Assembly (NCBI RefSeq): GCF_040545475.1
Contig: NZ_JBEPMA010000019.1
Span: 1-35,382 of the forward strand
Source: Peptoniphilus_A olsenii
GTDB lineage: Bacteria; Bacillota; Clostridia; Tissierellales; Peptoniphilaceae
Length of the DNA stretch: 35,382 nucleotides
Direction of reading: 5' to 3'
Shown: one piece after another, positions 8,487 to 17,018 of the stretch
How positions within the stretch are numbered: the stretch's first letter is position 1
Layout: each line of letters begins with the position of its first letter
The notes under the pieces: model-generated
The model's database searches: none
What the model was told of the DNA's origin: nothing
What the model saw: only the letters and a program-made list of their open reading frames with translations
Translations under genes and position numbers: made by a program

Positions 8487-9098
8487 ATGGCGAACCAAGA
8501 TATTAGCATTACTCCTAGATTATTGGAAAATGCAAAAAAAGAATTTAAACGAAATGGGTTTGAAAAAACTTCTTTAAATGTAATTTGTAAAAATGCAGGC
8601 ATAACTACTGGAGCGTTATACAAGAGATTTAGTACTAAAGAAGATTTATTTAATAGCCTAGTTGAAAAACCCGCAAATAGACTCAAAGAATTCCTTGATA
8701 AAGAACATAGAGATTACAAAAAATTACCCAAAGAGGAGCAAATAAATTGTGTCTTTAAAAATTGGGAGAATGAAGATAGATTTATTGGATTGATATATGA
8801 ATACAAGGAAGAATTTTTAATGATTTTAAATTTATCAGGTGGAACAAAATATGAGTTCTATTTTGATGAAATTTCTAAAATAATTACAGATGCAACCATA
8901 CAATTTATTAGAACTAACAATAAAAGTGATGTAGATGAATTTATTTTGTATGAACTTGTTCATATATTAGTCAGTTCATATATAAAGGGAATTTTAGTAC
9001 CTCTTTCCCAAAATATGAATTTAAATGAAGCTAATATTTACATTCAACACGTTAAAAAATTTTTCTATGCTGGATGGAAAGATTTGCTGAGAATATAA
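8487..9098 (+). CDS. TetR-family transcriptional regulator
   Basis: 203 residues with an N-terminal TetR helix-turn-helix at about residues 20-55 (FEKTSLNVICKNAGITTG, then ALYKRFSTKEDLF) and a helical C-terminal ligand-binding domain. AAGGGGGA precedes the ATG. It lies 16 bases upstream of two ABC half-transporter genes on the same strand, so it probably represses its own operon and is relieved by the transported compound. The palindrome at 8449-8469 is a plausible site. The ligand is unknown. Confidence 0.9.
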   Translation: MANQDISITPRLLENAKKEFKRNGFEKTSLNVICKNAGITTGALYKRFSTKEDLFNSLVEKPANRLKEFLDKEHRDYKKLPKEEQINCVFKNWENEDRFIGLIYEYKEEFLMILNLSGGTKYEFYFDEISKIITDATIQFIRTNNKSDVDEFILYELVHILVSSYIKGILVPLSQNMNLNEANIYIQHVKKFFYAGWKDLLRI

Positions 9099-9114
9099 GA
9101 TTTGGAGAAGAAAA

Positions 9115-10857
9115 ATGTTTAAATTATACAAAAAATTATTTAAGTATGTTCCTGAAAGAAAAACATTCGCATATGGTTCAATGCTATTAGCTGCTATTTC
9201 CACAATATGTTTAATGGCTTCTTACTGGTATTTGTGGGATTTGTTTTGCGAATTATTAGTTACCAAAGATTATAGTGCGGCTATAAAAGATAGTAAATTG
9301 ATTGTAATCTATATGGTATCGTATGGAGTTATTTACTTTGTGGCATTGATGGTATCACATATGCTTGGTTTTAGATTAGAAACAAATATCAGAAAAACTG
9401 GGTTAAAAAATCTAATCAATGCTTCTTTTGCTTTCTTTGATACGAATCCGTCAGGGAAAGTAAGAAAGATTATTGACGATAATGCTGGAGAAACACATTC
9501 TACAGTGGCACATTTGATTCCTGATAATGTTGTTGCAGGAATGTTGCCAATTTTAATGTTTATTATGACCTTTGCTGTTGATTATAGACTTGGTATTTTG
9601 TTGGCTATAACAATTGTAGTAGGTATTTTTCAATACAAATCAATGTATGGTGGAGAAGAATTTATGATGGCATATTCTAATTCTCTGGAGAAAATGAGTT
9701 CAGAGATAATTGAATATGTTAGAGGAATGCAAGTATTGAAGATTTTTGGGATAACCGTTCGTTCCTATAAAAGTTTATTGGATGCAATTCTCCAATACTC
9801 AAAAAACACTTATGAATATTCCTTAAGTTGCAGAAAGCCGTATGTGTCATTTCAAACGTTATTTAATACCTATTATTTGATATGTATTCCTTGCAGTATG
9901 TATTTTATAACAAAAGGAGAACAAGCTGGGATGATTCTTGCAAAAGTAATCTTCTTTACTTGTTTTTCTGGGGTTATATTTTCATCATTTATGAAAGTTA
10001 TGTTTGCTTCACAAAATAACTTTAATGCCGGACAGGTAATAGATCGTTTAGAGAATTTGATAGATGGAATGAAGAATGAAAAATTAGAACATGGTGAAAG
10101 AAAAGAATTTAAACATTATGATATTGAGTTTGATAGGGTTTTCTTTAAATATGATGAAAAATATATTATAGAAAATTTGAGCTTTAAGTTAGATGAGGGA
10201 AAAACTTTTGCTTTAGTTGGACCATCTGGGTCAGGGAAGTCAACGATAGCGAAATTGATATCAGGTTTTTATTCTTTAAATAGTGGCAGTATAAAAATTG
10301 GTGGTTATGATATACGAGAATATAGCGAGGAAACATTACTTCAAAATATTTCATTTGTATTTCAAAACTCAAAATTATTTAAAGCCTCTATTTATGAAAA
10401 TGTAAAAATGGGTGACCAAAATGCGACAAGAGAAGAAATTATGAATGCTCTGCATTTGGCAAAGTGCGAAAGTATTTTGGCAAAATTTCCTGAAAAGGAG
10501 AATACCATTATAGGCTCAAAGGGAGTGCATTTATCAGGTGGTGAAGTACAAAGGGTTGCCATTGCAAGAGCTATTTTGAAAAAATCTAAGATTATTATAC
10601 TCGATGAAGCTTCAGCTGCCGCAGATCCCGAAAACGAGTATGAACTTCAACAAGCTTTTTCAAATTTAATGAAAGGGAAAACAACCATTATGATTGCTCA
10701 CAGATTATCTTCAATTAGAAATGTTGATGAGATATTGTTCATTGAAAATGGCAAAGTTATTGAGCGAGGTAATGATACAAATCTAATGAATTTAAATGGA
10801 AGATATAGAGAACTTCAAAACTTGTATGAAAAAGCAAATGATTGGAGGGTAATGTAA
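9115..10857 (+). CDS. Exporter-fold ABC half-transporter (membrane domain plus ATPase), first of a pair
   Basis: 580 residues: an N-terminal six-helix ABC membrane domain (about 1-310) and a C-terminal ATPase with Walker A GPSGSGKS (near 369), signature LSGGEVQRV (near 473) and Walker B IIILDEASAAAD with the catalytic Glu. It pairs with the next gene to form a heterodimer. Annotation would usually be multidrug ABC transporter, but exporter-fold pairs beside AraC regulators also include the siderophore importers YbtPQ, so direction of transport is open. Start codon ATG after GGAGAAG. Confidence 0.9.
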   Translation: MFKLYKKLFKYVPERKTFAYGSMLLAAISTICLMASYWYLWDLFCELLVTKDYSAAIKDSKLIVIYMVSYGVIYFVALMVSHMLGFRLETNIRKTGLKNLINASFAFFDTNPSGKVRKIIDDNAGETHSTVAHLIPDNVVAGMLPILMFIMTFAVDYRLGILLAITIVVGIFQYKSMYGGEEFMMAYSNSLEKMSSEIIEYVRGMQVLKIFGITVRSYKSLLDAILQYSKNTYEYSLSCRKPYVSFQTLFNTYYLICIPCSMYFITKGEQAGMILAKVIFFTCFSGVIFSSFMKVMFASQNNFNAGQVIDRLENLIDGMKNEKLEHGERKEFKHYDIEFDRVFFKYDEKYIIENLSFKLDEGKTFALVGPSGSGKSTIAKLISGFYSLNSGSIKIGGYDIREYSEETLLQNISFVFQNSKLFKASIYENVKMGDQNATREEIMNALHLAKCESILAKFPEKENTIIGSKGVHLSGGEVQRVAIARAILKKSKIIILDEASAAADPENEYELQQAFSNLMKGKTTIMIAHRLSSIRNVDEILFIENGKVIERGNDTNLMNLNGRYRELQNLYEKANDWRVM

Positions 10858-12581
10858 TGAGAAAATATTTACAAAAGAAATTTCAATTAACTGAAGCCGG
10901 AGCAAAAGGTCTGGAAAAATCCGTATGGTCTTCATTTGCATATTATGCTATTTATATGCTTCCAATGATTTTAATGATGTTTTTTGTGCAATCTATTTTA
11001 GAAAATAAAGGGCATGGACTTGAAACTTATGTTTTAGGAATTGGGATAATCATAATACTTGTTTATGTGGCAACAAATATGAATTATAAAACCACATATA
11101 ACGAAACTTATAAAGAATCTGCCAATTTAAGAATCGAAATAGCGGATATACTAAAAAAATTGCCATTAGATTATTTTTCAAAACATGATATCTCTGATCT
11201 TTCACAGACAGTTATGGCAGATGTTGCGGCAATTGAACATGCTTTAGCTCACGCAATAGGTCATACAATTGGCTATGTTTACTTTTTCATTGTGATAGGC
11301 GTGATGATGTTAATAGGAGATTTTAAACTTGGAATTTGTGTGTTACTTCCACTGATTATTTCAGCAGGTATTTTATATTTATCAAAAAAAAGCCAAATAA
11401 AGGTGAGAGGAAATCATTACGAAAAATTAAGAGAGATTTCAGAAGAATTTCAATCATCTATTGAAATGAGTCAAGAAATAAAAAGTTATGGATTAAAGGA
11501 AAATACGATAGAAAACATTTCTAAAAAGCTTGACGAATCCGAAAAAATTCAAATGAGAGCAGAAATTGTTCAAGCTTTCCCAGTAAGCTTGGCTGGATGG
11601 ATCACAAAGTTATCTATAGGTATTACAAGCGTTGTTGGACTCCATATGTTTATAAGTAATGAGGTGCCTTTGTTATATTTAGTTGGATATATTATTGCAG
11701 CAACTAAAATCTCTGAAGGTTTAGAAGGTATTTATATGTATCTTGGAGAAATTTTTTATCTTGATGCAAGAATTAATAGAATTAAAGAGTTAAGAAATAC
11801 TAAAGCCCAAATTGGAAATAATGTAGATTTTGATAATTATGATATTAGTTTTCAAAATGTGGATTTCTCATATTCAGGGAAAAATAAGAAAGTTATCAAT
11901 AATGTTACTTTTACAGCAAAACAGAACCAAATTACTGCACTTATTGGACCATCAGGTTGTGGAAAATCAACATTATTAAAATTGATGTCAAGACTTTACG
12001 ATTATGATAGCGGTCGGATTTTAATTGGGGGTCATGATATTAAAACAGTAGATACTGAGTGCTTATTTAAAAAAATTTCAGTCGTATTTCAAGATGTTGT
12101 GCTGTTTAACACTTCTATTATGGAAAATATACGCATAGGAAATACGAATGCAACGGACGATGAAGTGAGAGAAGTAGCTCGAATTGCCGGTTGTCAAGAA
12201 ATTATAGACAGGCTTCCTGAGGGCATACAAACAATTGTGGGAGAAAATGGGGCAAAATTATCAGGAGGTGAAAGACAGAGAATTTCAATTGCAAGAGCCA
12301 TTTTGAAAGATGCACCAATTATTCTTCTTGACGAAATTGCAGCTTCATTGGATGTAGAAAATGAAGCAAAAATTCAAGAAGGATTAAATAAACTTATAAA
12401 GAATAAAACGGTTGTCATTATTTCACATAGATTAAAATCTATTCAAAATGTAAACCAGATAATTTTGCTTGATGAGGGCAAAGTTGTGTCAAATGGTACA
12501 CATGATGAAATTTATAATGAATCACAGTTATATAGAAATATGATTGAAAAATCTGATTTGACTGAAATGTATTCGTATTAG
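10857..12581 (+). CDS. Exporter-fold ABC half-transporter, second of the pair
   Basis: 574 residues with the same layout: membrane domain, then ATPase with Walker A GPSGCGKS (near 364), signature LSGGERQRI and Walker B IILLDEIAASLD. ATG 10857 is chosen because GGAGG lies at 10844-10848 with good spacing and it overlaps the first gene's stop by one base (TAATG). The TTG at 10842 would overlap that ribosome site. Coupling and similar length support a heterodimer. Both subunits keep catalytic Glu residues, unlike degenerate-site heterodimers. Confidence 0.9.
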   Translation: MRKYLQKKFQLTEAGAKGLEKSVWSSFAYYAIYMLPMILMMFFVQSILENKGHGLETYVLGIGIIIILVYVATNMNYKTTYNETYKESANLRIEIADILKKLPLDYFSKHDISDLSQTVMADVAAIEHALAHAIGHTIGYVYFFIVIGVMMLIGDFKLGICVLLPLIISAGILYLSKKSQIKVRGNHYEKLREISEEFQSSIEMSQEIKSYGLKENTIENISKKLDESEKIQMRAEIVQAFPVSLAGWITKLSIGITSVVGLHMFISNEVPLLYLVGYIIAATKISEGLEGIYMYLGEIFYLDARINRIKELRNTKAQIGNNVDFDNYDISFQNVDFSYSGKNKKVINNVTFTAKQNQITALIGPSGCGKSTLLKLMSRLYDYDSGRILIGGHDIKTVDTECLFKKISVVFQDVVLFNTSIMENIRIGNTNATDDEVREVARIAGCQEIIDRLPEGIQTIVGENGAKLSGGERQRISIARAILKDAPIILLDEIAASLDVENEAKIQEGLNKLIKNKTVVIISHRLKSIQNVNQIILLDEGKVVSNGTHDEIYNESQLYRNMIEKSDLTEMYSY

Positions 12582-12597
12582 GAGAAATAGTTAAATA

Positions 12598-12714
12598 TGA
12601 AAGAACAATTAATAGCAAAAGACCGATAGATTTATTCTTTCAGTTATCTATTCCAGCAGTAATAACAATGATAGTTATTGGTCTTTATCCACTTATTTAT
12701 GGAGTACTTATGAT
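12598..12714 (+). pseudogene. 5' remnant of a MATE-family efflux gene
   Basis: After GGAGAAA at 12582-12588, the ATG at 12598 hits TAG after ten codons. In the next frame the DNA reads INSKRPIDLFFQLS then IPAVITMIVIGLYPLIYG, which is the start and first membrane helix of MATE (NorM-like) multidrug/cation antiporters. A one-base deletion near codon 4 explains the shift. Similarity ends near 12705, so the rest of the gene (about 1.2 kb) is deleted. A MATE gene often ends similar transport cassettes, so this element has lost its third transporter. Confidence 0.72.
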
Positions 12715-12732
12715 GCTTATATTTATCTATAA

Positions 12733-12947
12733 TGAACGGAGGGAAAGGGAGATGAACAAGTGTATAAGTTACCTTGTAGAATTGAAATGGAATAAAAATA
12801 CTCCTTTTTTCTATAATTCTTGTAGTTGTCTGTCTTTATATATTCTCGTCTAAACAATTAAATATAGTAAAAGAAAGAACGGATTTCTTTCATTTCAGAG
12901 GACTTCTTATGCCAAGATGCAGGAGTCCTCCTTTTTTGTCTGAATAA
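12733..12947 (+). pseudogene. Probable frameshifted relic of a small membrane protein
   Basis: Frame pieces read DEQVYKLPCRIEME up to a TAA, then, one base out, IKILLFSIILVVVCLYIF and SSKQLNIVKERTDF to a stop at 12945-12947. Joined, they would give a short basic N-terminus and one membrane helix. I do not recognise the family. The alternative reading from ATG 12751 also ends quickly. Its 3' end overlaps the terminator hairpin. It could be non-coding spacer. Confidence 0.35.
12898..12937 (+). terminator. Intrinsic terminator closing the cargo region
   Basis: GAGGACT (12898-12904) pairs with AGTCCTC (12924-12930), followed by C and six T. It separates the transporter cargo from the sigma factor and integration genes. 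Confidence 0.75.
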
Positions 12948-12979
12948 CAAATAGACAAAAAAGAAATGGAGGAAACTTT

Positions 12980-13390
12980 ATGGCAAAAGAGTATTACCTT
13001 TATGTCAACGGACAAAGGGTTAAAGTCAGCGAGCAGATATATAAAGTCTACTGGCGAGAAAAAGAACACGAAAAGTATTTGGAGCAGGTGGACAAGAAAA
13101 ACCACTTGCTCTTTTTTTCATCTCTAAATCACGATGGGAATTTTGAAAATAATCTAGAAGATAAAAATGTTGATGTTGAAAAAGTTGTAGCTACACAAAT
13201 AATGATTGAAGCACTAAGAAATGCTATGTCAAAGTTAAATGAGGAGGAACGGGAAATAATCGAAAGATTATATTTCAATGATGAAACACTTCGTGCAGTA
13301 GCAAAGACTCAAAATATATCACATCCTGCTTTAATAAAAAGGCGAGATAAGATTTTAGAAAAACTAAAGAAATTTATAGAAGAAATATAG
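12980..13390 (+). CDS. Sigma-70-like factor of the conjugative element
   Basis: 136 residues. The C-terminal part has a sigma region 4-type helix-turn-helix (LNEEEREIIERLYFNDETLR, then AVAKTQNISHPALIKRRDKI). The N-terminus MAKEYYLYVNGQRVKVSEQI with the following YKVYWREKEHEKYLE is typical of the small sigma-like proteins encoded near xis and int in Tn916/Tn1549-type elements. GGAGG precedes the ATG. It probably activates or tunes transcription of element genes; no region 2 is evident, so it may not be a complete sigma factor. Confidence 0.85.
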   Translation: MAKEYYLYVNGQRVKVSEQIYKVYWREKEHEKYLEQVDKKNHLLFFSSLNHDGNFENNLEDKNVDVEKVVATQIMIEALRNAMSKLNEEEREIIERLYFNDETLRAVAKTQNISHPALIKRRDKILEKLKKFIEEI

Positions 13391-13825
13391 TTTCTGGTTA
13401 CCAAAGAGGGCAAATTTTCCTTTATAAAGTGAGGGGAGTTTTGTCCTCTTTCTATGTTAAAAGAAATTTAAACAATACTTGAACCATAACAATTAAATAG
13501 ACCAAGACAAGACATTAATCATTTTTGGAGCGTGATAACCTATTCGCCAAGATCTTTCTGCTGAATAATTCGGCAAAACAAGTACTGCTAAGCTAAAAGC
13601 AAGGGAAGAAGAAAGGGAGCGATAAGTAAGAGTTTGAATATAGGGATGGATACCCTATCCGCTTAGAAGAAAATGAGGATAATGATACTTCTAAGGTTGA
13701 AGCCGGCTCATCCTGAACAGAGGCGGAGGTGAGATTCCTATGTTGCTAATCCAAGGCACTTGTCAATGTCAAAAAACTTTAAAAATATTAAAATAAATAT
13801 TTTAAATATATTATTTGGAGGATTT
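13391..13825 (+). pseudogene. Gene-poor stretch with eroded coding relics before xis
   Basis: No intact gene. At 13545-13625 one frame reads RQDLSAE, a TAA (13566-13568), then FGKTSTAKLKAREEERER and a stop. At 13630-13716 another frame reads EFEYRDGYPIRLEEN then EDNDTSKVEAGSS and a stop. These look like real protein text, probably parts of one or two small element genes broken by a nonsense change and a frameshift. I cannot name the family. GGCGGAGGTGAGATTCCTATG near 13723 is a ribosome-site-like start for only a short frame. Confidence 0.4.
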
Positions 13826-14035
13826 ATGATTAACGAAAATATAAAAGGTGTTCGTGTTTCTGAGAAAGCATTTCTAACATTAAAAGAAGCATCTGAATAT
13901 TTTAATATTGGTCAAGATAAAGTTAGACAATTAACGGATGAAGATGATTGCGATTTTGTATTATTTAATGGTAGTAAGCGTCTTATTAAGAAAAAGTTAA
14001 TGGAAGAATATTTAAATAGACAGTTCTCTATTTAA
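13826..14035 (+). CDS. xis: Excisionase (Tn916 Xis-like)
   Basis: 69 residues of the MerR-like winged-helix excisionase type: FLTLKEASEYFNIGQDKVR, then a basic wing and KRLIKKKLMEEYL. Xis binds the element ends and directs the integrase towards excision. ATG 13826 is chosen because GGAGGATTT lies just before it; the in-frame ATG 13760 adds a lysine/asparagine-rich leader with no good ribosome site. It lies 77 bases upstream of the integrase on the same strand. Confidence 0.88.
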   Translation: MINENIKGVRVSEKAFLTLKEASEYFNIGQDKVRQLTDEDDCDFVLFNGSKRLIKKKLMEEYLNRQFSI

Positions 14036-14112
14036 TCTAAAACTATATATAAAACACGCTTAATGCGGTATAATAATTATAGCGTGTCTTTTATCAAAAA
14101 AGGAGAATTTTT

Positions 14113-15348
14113 ATGGTAAAAAGACGCAAAGATAGTAAAGGGGTTGTTTTAAAAGACGGTGAATATCAAAGGTCAAATGGCACTTATGAATTTAAGTGGC
14201 AAGACAAAATAGGTCGTAGAAAATCTATCTATGCGAAAACTCTAAAAGAATTAAGAGAAAAAGAATTAGATATTTTACGCAATACTATAGATGGAATCAA
14301 CAACGAAGGAAGTAGCTTGTCTGTAAATGATACTTTTAAGCTATGGACAAAGGTAAAAAGAGGTTTAAAGGATAATACCTTTAAAAATTACATCTATATG
14401 TATCAACAATTTGTAGAACCGACTTTTGGTCGCATTAAACTATCTGATATTAAAAGATCTGATGTTAGAAGTTTTTATAACAGATTAAAGGAAGATCAGG
14501 GATTGATGGTTTCTACCATAGATTGTGTTCATACTGTCTTACATCAGGTTTTAGAATTAGCAGTGGATGACGAATATATAAGGTTTAATCCGTCTGACAA
14601 TGCTTTAAAGGAACTGAAAGTAGCTTATCGAAATGAATCTCCGAAGAAAAAAGCCATGACAATAGAAGAACAGGTGCTATTTGAAGAATATTTATCTAAT
14701 AGTGATGAATATAAAAAATGGTATCCAATATTCATTGTTATGCTTTGGACAGGCATGAGAGTTGGAGAAGTCACAGGATTGCAATGGGACGATCTAGATT
14801 TTGATAATGGTCTTATAAATGTAAATAGGACTTTGGTATATTATAGTAAAGGTAAAGGATTAAACAATAGATATGCTATTAATACACCGAAGACAGAATC
14901 AGGTAAGCGAAGTATTCCTATGGTTCAAAAAGTAAAAGATGCTTTTCTTATGGAAAGAGAGTTACAAAAAACTTTTGGAATCGAATGTTGTGATTCAATC
15001 GATGGATTTAAAGACTTTGTATTTTTAAATAGATTCGGAAAGGTTCACAATAATGGAACACTTAATAAAGCTTTAAGAAGAATTGTTAGAGATTGCAATT
15101 TAAGTATAATGGATAAAAATAAATCGAACTCTAATGATATTCTATTAGTTCCACATTTAAGCAATCACATTTTCAGACACACCTTTACTACAAGGCTTAA
15201 TGAACAAAATATAAATACAAAAGCAATGCAGTCTATTCTAGGTCATTCTGATATTAGTACAACAATGGATATATATGTAGATGCTACAGAGGACTTTAAG
15301 ATAGAACAGATGGGAGAATTTGAAAAAGCAATGAAATTTATATTTTAG
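14113..15348 (+). CDS. int: Tyrosine site-specific integrase
   Basis: 411 residues. An N-terminal arm-binding domain (about 1-55) resembles that of Tn916 Int, a SAM-like core-binding domain follows (70-165), and the catalytic domain has Arg216 (GMRVGEV), Lys260, His352 and Arg355 (NHIFRHTF), His378 (LGHSD) and nucleophile Tyr388 (MDIYVD), a complete set. AAAGGAGAA precedes the ATG. It is the last gene of the element and would recombine attL with attR. The neighbouring split gene indicates metG as its target. Confidence 0.95.
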   Translation: MVKRRKDSKGVVLKDGEYQRSNGTYEFKWQDKIGRRKSIYAKTLKELREKELDILRNTIDGINNEGSSLSVNDTFKLWTKVKRGLKDNTFKNYIYMYQQFVEPTFGRIKLSDIKRSDVRSFYNRLKEDQGLMVSTIDCVHTVLHQVLELAVDDEYIRFNPSDNALKELKVAYRNESPKKKAMTIEEQVLFEEYLSNSDEYKKWYPIFIVMLWTGMRVGEVTGLQWDDLDFDNGLINVNRTLVYYSKGKGLNNRYAINTPKTESGKRSIPMVQKVKDAFLMERELQKTFGIECCDSIDGFKDFVFLNRFGKVHNNGTLNKALRRIVRDCNLSIMDKNKSNSNDILLVPHLSNHIFRHTFTTRLNEQNINTKAMQSILGHSDISTTMDIYVDATEDFKIEQMGEFEKAMKFIF

Positions 15349-15350
15349 AA

Positions 15351-15431
15351 TTTACGACAGCTTACGACAAATTTACGACAATTTGCTAGAAATCTATAGG
15401 CACTTATAGAGAGTTAGCAAATTGTCGTAAA
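15351..15431. repeat. Direct and inverted repeats at the element's right end (candidate integrase arm sites)
   Basis: Three copies of (T)TTACGACA lie at 15351-15359, 15362-15369 and 15372-15380, and a fourth is inverted at the end of a perfect 17-bp inverted repeat: TTTACGACAATTTGCTA (15372-15388) and TAGCAAATTGTCGTAAA (15415-15431), with CTATA/TATAG nested inside. Repeated short sites within 100 bp of the crossover are what integrase arm-binding domains and Xis use. The long hairpin could also terminate int transcription. Confidence 0.6.
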
Positions 15432-15504
15432 TGGAGAAGTACCATAAAATAGACTTTTATAGAGATTTAGACAATTATCTAAAGTAAAGGGGATTTTCCC
15501 AACA

Positions 15505-15963
15505 ATGAAGCCATTAGCAGAAGAAAAAGAAACAAATAATAAACCAGTAGCAAAAGCTATGATCGAAGAAAATGTTGAAGAAGAAATAGATTTATCTAAA
15601 GTAAAAGTAGAACCACTATTTGAAGATATGGTAGACTTTGAAACATTTTCAAAATCTGACTTTAGAGCTGTAAAAGTAAAAGCTTGCGAAGAAGTTCCAA
15701 AGTCAAAAAAACTTTTAAAATTTACATTAGATGATGGCTCAGGCGAAGATAGAATAATACTATCAGGAATTAAAAATTATTACACACCAGAAGAACTTCT
15801 AGGCAGAACACTTATTGCAATAGTTAACTTGCCACCAAGAAAAATGATGGGAATTAACTCATGTGGAATGTTACTATCAGCAATTCACGAAGAAGAAGGC
15901 GAAGAAAAACTAAATCTTCTAATGGTTTCAAATAGAATACCAGCAGGAGCAAAAATATATTAA
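15505..15963 (+). CDS. metG: C-terminal tRNA-binding domain of methionyl-tRNA synthetase, cut off by the element
   Basis: 152 residues from the first ATG, but the frame is open back to 15463 and reads SKVKGIFPT before that ATG, matching the KG...IFPR linker of Firmicute MetG, so the break lies near 15484. Residues 40-152 are the EMAPII-like OB fold that forms the MetG dimer and binds tRNA: FRAVKVKACEEV, LSGIKNYYTPEELLG, VNLPPRKMMGINSCGM, and the closing VSNRIPAGAKIY. The catalytic and anticodon domains must lie beyond the left end of the element. If translated alone it would resemble the stand-alone tRNA-binding protein Trbp111. Only a weak AAAGG (15486-15490) precedes the ATG. Confidence 0.82.
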   Translation: MKPLAEEKETNNKPVAKAMIEENVEEEIDLSKVKVEPLFEDMVDFETFSKSDFRAVKVKACEEVPKSKKLLKFTLDDGSGEDRIILSGIKNYYTPEELLGRTLIAIVNLPPRKMMGINSCGMLLSAIHEEEGEEKLNLLMVSNRIPAGAKIY

Positions 15964-15981
15964 CAATAAATAAAAATGAAA

Positions 15982-16010
15982 GGCTGAGGTAAAAACTTCA
16001 GTCTTTTTTT
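15982..16010 (+). terminator. Intrinsic terminator after metG
   Basis: GGCTGAGGT, loop AAAA and ACTTCAGTC form a 9-bp stem with two G-U pairs, followed by seven T. Confidence 0.88.
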
Positions 16011-16209
16011 ATTGCCTAATATTCTTAATAAGTTTATTTTCTGGAATATAAGAATTATTTGATATAATAAATATTATATAGAAAAGGTATTATAACAGGC
16101 GATTCAAATTCTAAATATAAAAAATAATTACTTAGATTTATTAAATATAAGAAAAATAAAATCTATAGTATAGAATGCAGCTGAAATATTTTATGAGGGG
16201 GATAAAATA

Positions 16210-16611
16210 GTGAAAAAGAATAAGATTTTAAAAATACTATTCTTTGTATACTTCTTATTGCTTATATGATTAGTGGTATTTAAATTAAATTTTTCCATTG
16301 CAAATATTCATAAAGTTAGAGATATTAATTTAATACCTTTCCATTATGAAAATGTGATAAAAGGAGATATTCCTTTGTTTGAAGCTTTTTTAAATATTTT
16401 AGTTTTTGTACCCTTAGGTTTTCTGTTTGAAAAAGCATTTAAAATAAAAACATTTAAAGAAATATCAATTCTTGCAGCAATAAGTCTCATATTTGAAGTT
16501 ACACAGTATATACTAGCAATTGGAGCTACAGATATAACTGATTTAATCACAAATTCATTAGGAGGAGCAATTGGAATTGGACTAGCAAATTTGTGCTCAA
16601 AAAATAAGTGA
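16210..16611 (+). pseudogene. VanZ-like membrane protein broken by an in-frame TGA
   Basis: From GTG 16210, preceded by GAGGGGG at 16195-16201, the frame reads MKKNKILKILFFVYFLLLI, then TGA at 16267-16269, then LVVFKLNFSIANIHKVRDIN and NLIPFHYENV. VanZ-family proteins usually have Trp here (an LIWLVLFK-like sequence), so the change is TGG to TGA. The rest is intact, with the NLIPF motif and three more membrane helices (ending near residue 130), and is open from GTG 16273. The family takes its name from a teicoplanin-resistance accessory protein, but most chromosomal members are uncharacterised. A start at 16273 would lack the first helix. Confidence 0.75.
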
Positions 16612-17018
16612 ATATAGAATATTTAATGATAAACTTATAAAAATCAGCTATGGAATATTGAATATTAGTATAGAAAGAAATTTTTAGACAATAAGAATAA
16701 TGTTTTTCATTTGATAAAACAAGCCAACCAATTTATATTTAACAGAAATATTTCCAAGGAATTTTTATAAACTAAAGACTTCTTTGGAATATTATTTCTA
16801 TATCTTGTTCAATCTTCTTGTATAATGAACCATTCTTTAATCTGATTAATTATGTTTTGTATTTCTTATTTATTAATTGTAAAATGTAATTAGTTCATTT
16901 GTTTCCTATTGGTTATTTTATTTTAATCAAAAACATTATACCAGTTTTGGTTTTAAATGACTTATTCTTTTTATACAATTATATATGGATTTTATCAATT
17001 TTTAATATGATATAATCA

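Larger units (their letters stand above)
1..15480. mobile_element. Right part of a Tn5252/Tn1549-like integrative conjugative element
   Basis: The stretch holds helicase/methylase exon, ssDNA-binding-like protein, relaxase, MobC, cargo transporters, sigma-70-like factor, excisionase and tyrosine integrase, in the order usual for Firmicute elements of this family. The right boundary lies between the integrase stop (15348) and the in-frame metG remnant (open from 15463, similarity from about 15484). The left end, the type IV secretion genes and the left half of metG are outside the window. The exact attR crossover cannot be set without the other end or an empty site. Confidence 0.85.

Noticed and set aside
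16267..16269. Selenocysteine at the TGA of the VanZ-like gene
   Set aside because: The family has Trp here, no redox site is involved, and no hairpin of the bacterial selenocysteine-insertion type is evident; a nonsense change is simpler.
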